A stretch of 23,186 bases of DNA, taken from NCBI GenBank assembly GCA_900552285.1, contig URYV01000008.1, positions 1 to 23,186 of the forward strand, read 5' to 3'. A program made the translations under genes and the position numbers. This DNA is from an uncultured Oscillospiraceae bacterium (GTDB lineage: Bacteria; Bacillota; Clostridia; Oscillospirales; Acutalibacteraceae). Shown one piece after another: positions 22,548-23,186 of the stretch. Below the pieces are notes generated by a model. That model made no database searches, had not been told where the DNA came from, and saw only the letters and a list, made by a program, of their open reading frames with translations. Numbering within the stretch: the first letter of the stretch is position 1; every line of letters begins with the position of its first letter.

Positions 22548-23171
22548 ATGACCGAAATGATATTTTCCGTGGGCTCATTTTTGCTTTCGGCGTGGAACGC
22601 GGTGTGGCCGATTGCTGTGGCAATTCTGCTTTTCGGCCTTGTTGTCGTTGTGCACGAATTCGGTCATTTTTTCTTTGCCAAGCTTTTTAAGGTTCGCGTA
22701 AACGAGTTTTCGGTGGGATTCGGCCCTGCGATTTTCAAAAAGAAAAAGGGCGAAACTCAGTATTCGGTTCGCGCAATTCCCTTCGGGGGATATTGCTCCA
22801 TGGAGGGTGAGGACGAGGACAGCGCCGACGAAAACGCCTTCGGAAACAAAAGTGTCATAAAGCGTATAATAATCGTTGCCGCGGGCGCTTTCAACAATCT
22901 TGTGCTCGGGCTGCTTTTTGTGGGCATAATGCTCGGAATTCAGGGGCGTTTCTACACCACCACCGTCAGAGGCTTTTATGAAGGCGCTTCAAGCTATCAA
23001 AGCGGACTTCGCACGGGCGACAAAATCCTTTCGGTTGACGGGCGGCGGGTTTACTGTTCCTCCGACCTATCCTATATGCTTATGAGCAGCGAAGACGACA
23101 CCCTTGAAATGACCGTCGAGCGGGAAGGGCACGCCAAAATTGCTCTACGCTGTCATATTCGCCGGTCATAA
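22548..23171 (+). CDS. rseP: Site-2 intramembrane metalloprotease (RseP/RasP), incomplete
   Basis: The visible 207 residues start with a transmembrane segment holding HEFGH (36-40), the zinc-binding motif. FSVGFGPAIF and FGGYCSMEGEDED follow, then a second membrane segment (GAFNNLVLGLLFVGIML), then a PDZ-like domain (SYQSGLRTGDKILSVDG). The family cuts anti-sigma factors and signal-peptide remnants inside the membrane. The C-terminal half with the NPDG-type motif is missing. The frame reaches TAA at 23169-23171, only 15 bases before the window end. A shifted frame stays open there, so a frameshift near 23135-23140 is likely. GGCGGTGAATTT precedes the ATG, 17 bases after dxr. Confidence 0.88.
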   Translation: MTEMIFSVGSFLLSAWNAVWPIAVAILLFGLVVVVHEFGHFFFAKLFKVRVNEFSVGFGPAIFKKKKGETQYSVRAIPFGGYCSMEGEDEDSADENAFGNKSVIKRIIIVAAGAFNNLVLGLLFVGIMLGIQGRFYTTTVRGFYEGASSYQSGLRTGDKILSVDGRRVYCSSDLSYMLMSSEDDTLEMTVEREGHAKIALRCHIRRS

Positions 23172-23186
23172 CACCCTTTTCATATA

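Noticed and set aside
1..23186. CRISPR arrays, tRNA or rRNA genes, insertion sequences
   Set aside because: No regularly spaced repeats, cloverleaf-like sequences, rRNA segments or transposase genes were seen on either strand.

Overview
The window looks like chromosomal DNA from a Gram-positive anaerobe of the Clostridia. An Oscillospirales or Ruminococcaceae-like lineage is my best guess, made without any search. The grounds are strong AGGAGG-type ribosome binding sites, occasional TTG starts, sigma-A-like promoters, a Sec/lipoprotein export set, and the conserved pyrH-frr-uppS-cdsA-dxr-rseP order.

Layout. (1) 1-1522, + strand: a 5'-incomplete DUF2156 (phosphatidylglycerol lysyltransferase C-terminal-like) gene overlapping a GNAT acetyltransferase gene, closed by a bidirectional terminator. 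(2) 1574-3474, - strand: a PHP-domain phosphoesterase with a clear promoter, a 580-base AT-rich gene-free stretch with several inverted repeats, and a YbaK-type aminoacyl-tRNA deacylase. (3) 3608-6828, - strand: a three-gene unit with its own promoter and a candidate operator. It encodes a large exported protein with a CHAT/caspase-like His-Cys C-terminus, a lipoprotein and a small membrane-anchored protein. The first gene carries an apparent one-base deletion inside its signal peptide. (4) 6872-18340, - strand: an eleven-gene catabolic operon. It runs SDR, UlaG-like metallo-hydrolase, zinc alcohol dehydrogenase, acylating aldehyde dehydrogenase, SucC-like, SucD-like, acetoin-dehydrogenase-type E1 alpha, E1 beta, E2, cupin, E3. 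It has one strong promoter with a LacI/CcpA-type palindrome just downstream, three intercistronic hairpins, and a strong terminator. (5) 18398-23186, + strand: the divergently transcribed housekeeping operon pyrH, frr, uppS, cdsA, dxr and a partial rseP.

How it may work. The E1/E2/E3 set most resembles the acetoin dehydrogenase complex, which cleaves an alpha-hydroxyketone with CoA into an acyl-CoA and an aldehyde. The acylating aldehyde dehydrogenase would turn that aldehyde into a second acyl-CoA. The SucCD-like pair would convert acyl-CoA plus ADP and phosphate into free acid and ATP. The two dehydrogenases upstream could make the hydroxyketone from a diol or polyol. For 2,3-butanediol or acetoin this would be a complete fermentation route to acetate with substrate-level ATP. 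The lactonase-like hydrolase and the cupin suggest a more complex, possibly cyclic, substrate. No transporter or dedicated regulator lies in the window, so the true substrate is unknown.

Frames are disturbed in three places: the first codons of the window, the signal peptide at about 6730, and the last codons of rseP. Sequencing or assembly error should be excluded before calling these pseudogenes. No tRNA, rRNA, CRISPR array or insertion sequence was seen.
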